The position numbers were made by a program, and so were the translations under genes. From Prevotellaceae bacterium UBA2718 (GTDB lineage: Bacteria > Bacteroidota > Bacteroidia > Bacteroidales > Bacteroidaceae), in the NCBI GenBank assembly GCA_002353975.1, contig DEKQ01000052.1, positions 294 through 6,223 of the forward strand: a stretch of DNA of 5,930 nucleotides. Direction: 5' to 3'. Below are positions 5,835 to 5,930 of the stretch, one piece after another. The notes beneath the pieces were generated by a model. The model searched no databases. It had not been told where the DNA came from and saw nothing but the letters and a program-made list of their open reading frames with translations. Numbering within the stretch: the first letter of the stretch is position 1; every line of letters begins with the position of its first letter.

Positions 5835-5930
5835 TTACTTCAGCAGCTTCTCCACTTCAGGAGCAATAACCTCCTTGGTTGCTGTAGGTTCAAAGCGCTT
5901 TACCACGTTGCCCTCGCTGTCGATGAGGAA
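5835..5930 (-). CDS. Glutathione peroxidase family protein, C-terminal fragment (cut by window edge)
   Basis: The last 31 codons and the TAA stop (5837-5835) of a leftward gene. The residues read FLIDSEGNVVKRFEPTATKE and then VIAPEVEKLLK. This matches the end of glutathione peroxidases (thioredoxin fold), where the K-F-L-(I/V)-D-x-x-G-x-V-x-R-F-x-P-T strand-turn leads to a final helix. These enzymes reduce hydrogen peroxide and organic or lipid peroxides; bacterial members often use thioredoxin rather than glutathione. The catalytic Cys, Gln and Trp lie outside the window. It is the upstream partner of the OhrR-type regulator, 11 bases away. Confidence 0.8.
   Translation of the reverse strand, partial: FLIDSEGNVVKRFEPTATKEVIAPEVEKLLK

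Overview
The window looks like a chromosomal segment from a Bacteroidales bacterium, possibly Prevotella-like; the genus is a weak guess. Both promoters I can find fit the Bacteroidetes pattern: a -33 TTTG, a spacer of about 20 bases, and a -7 TAnnTTTG. Starts lack Shine-Dalgarno sequences and have A-rich leaders. Coding density is high and the protein variants resemble gut Bacteroidetes families. I see no mobile element, CRISPR array, tRNA or rRNA.

Layout. (1) A leftward operon at 1-694: a promoter, a DUF2284 cysteine-rich predicted metal-binding protein, and the first 34 codons of a PaaI-like hotdog thioesterase that runs off the left edge. (2) A divergent intergenic region of about 325 bases between the start codons (657-980), with the two promoters, two interrupted inverted repeats and a 12-base direct repeat. 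(3) A rightward operon at 931-4865: a 4HBT/FadM-type hotdog acyl-CoA thioesterase, an MACS-type acyl-CoA synthetase, a second acyl-CoA ligase of a different subfamily, then a strong terminator. (4) A convergent leftward operon sharing that terminator. In transcription order it holds the C-terminus of a glutathione peroxidase (cut by the right edge), an OhrR-type MarR regulator with the sensing cysteine, and a bacterioferritin-like protein with an altered metal site.

Function. The rightward operon pairs two enzymes that make acyl-CoA from free acids with one that hydrolyses acyl-CoA. This suggests uptake or salvage of carboxylic acids (short, branched or aromatic; substrate unknown) with control of the CoA pool. 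The right-hand operon reads as an organic-peroxide response unit: peroxide reduction, a thiol-based sensor, and iron handling. The window is mostly ordinary metabolism and stress defence. The points most worth a second look are the ligase/ligase/thioesterase cassette, the degenerate ferritin-like protein linked to a peroxide sensor, and the nearly leaderless DUF2284 transcript.
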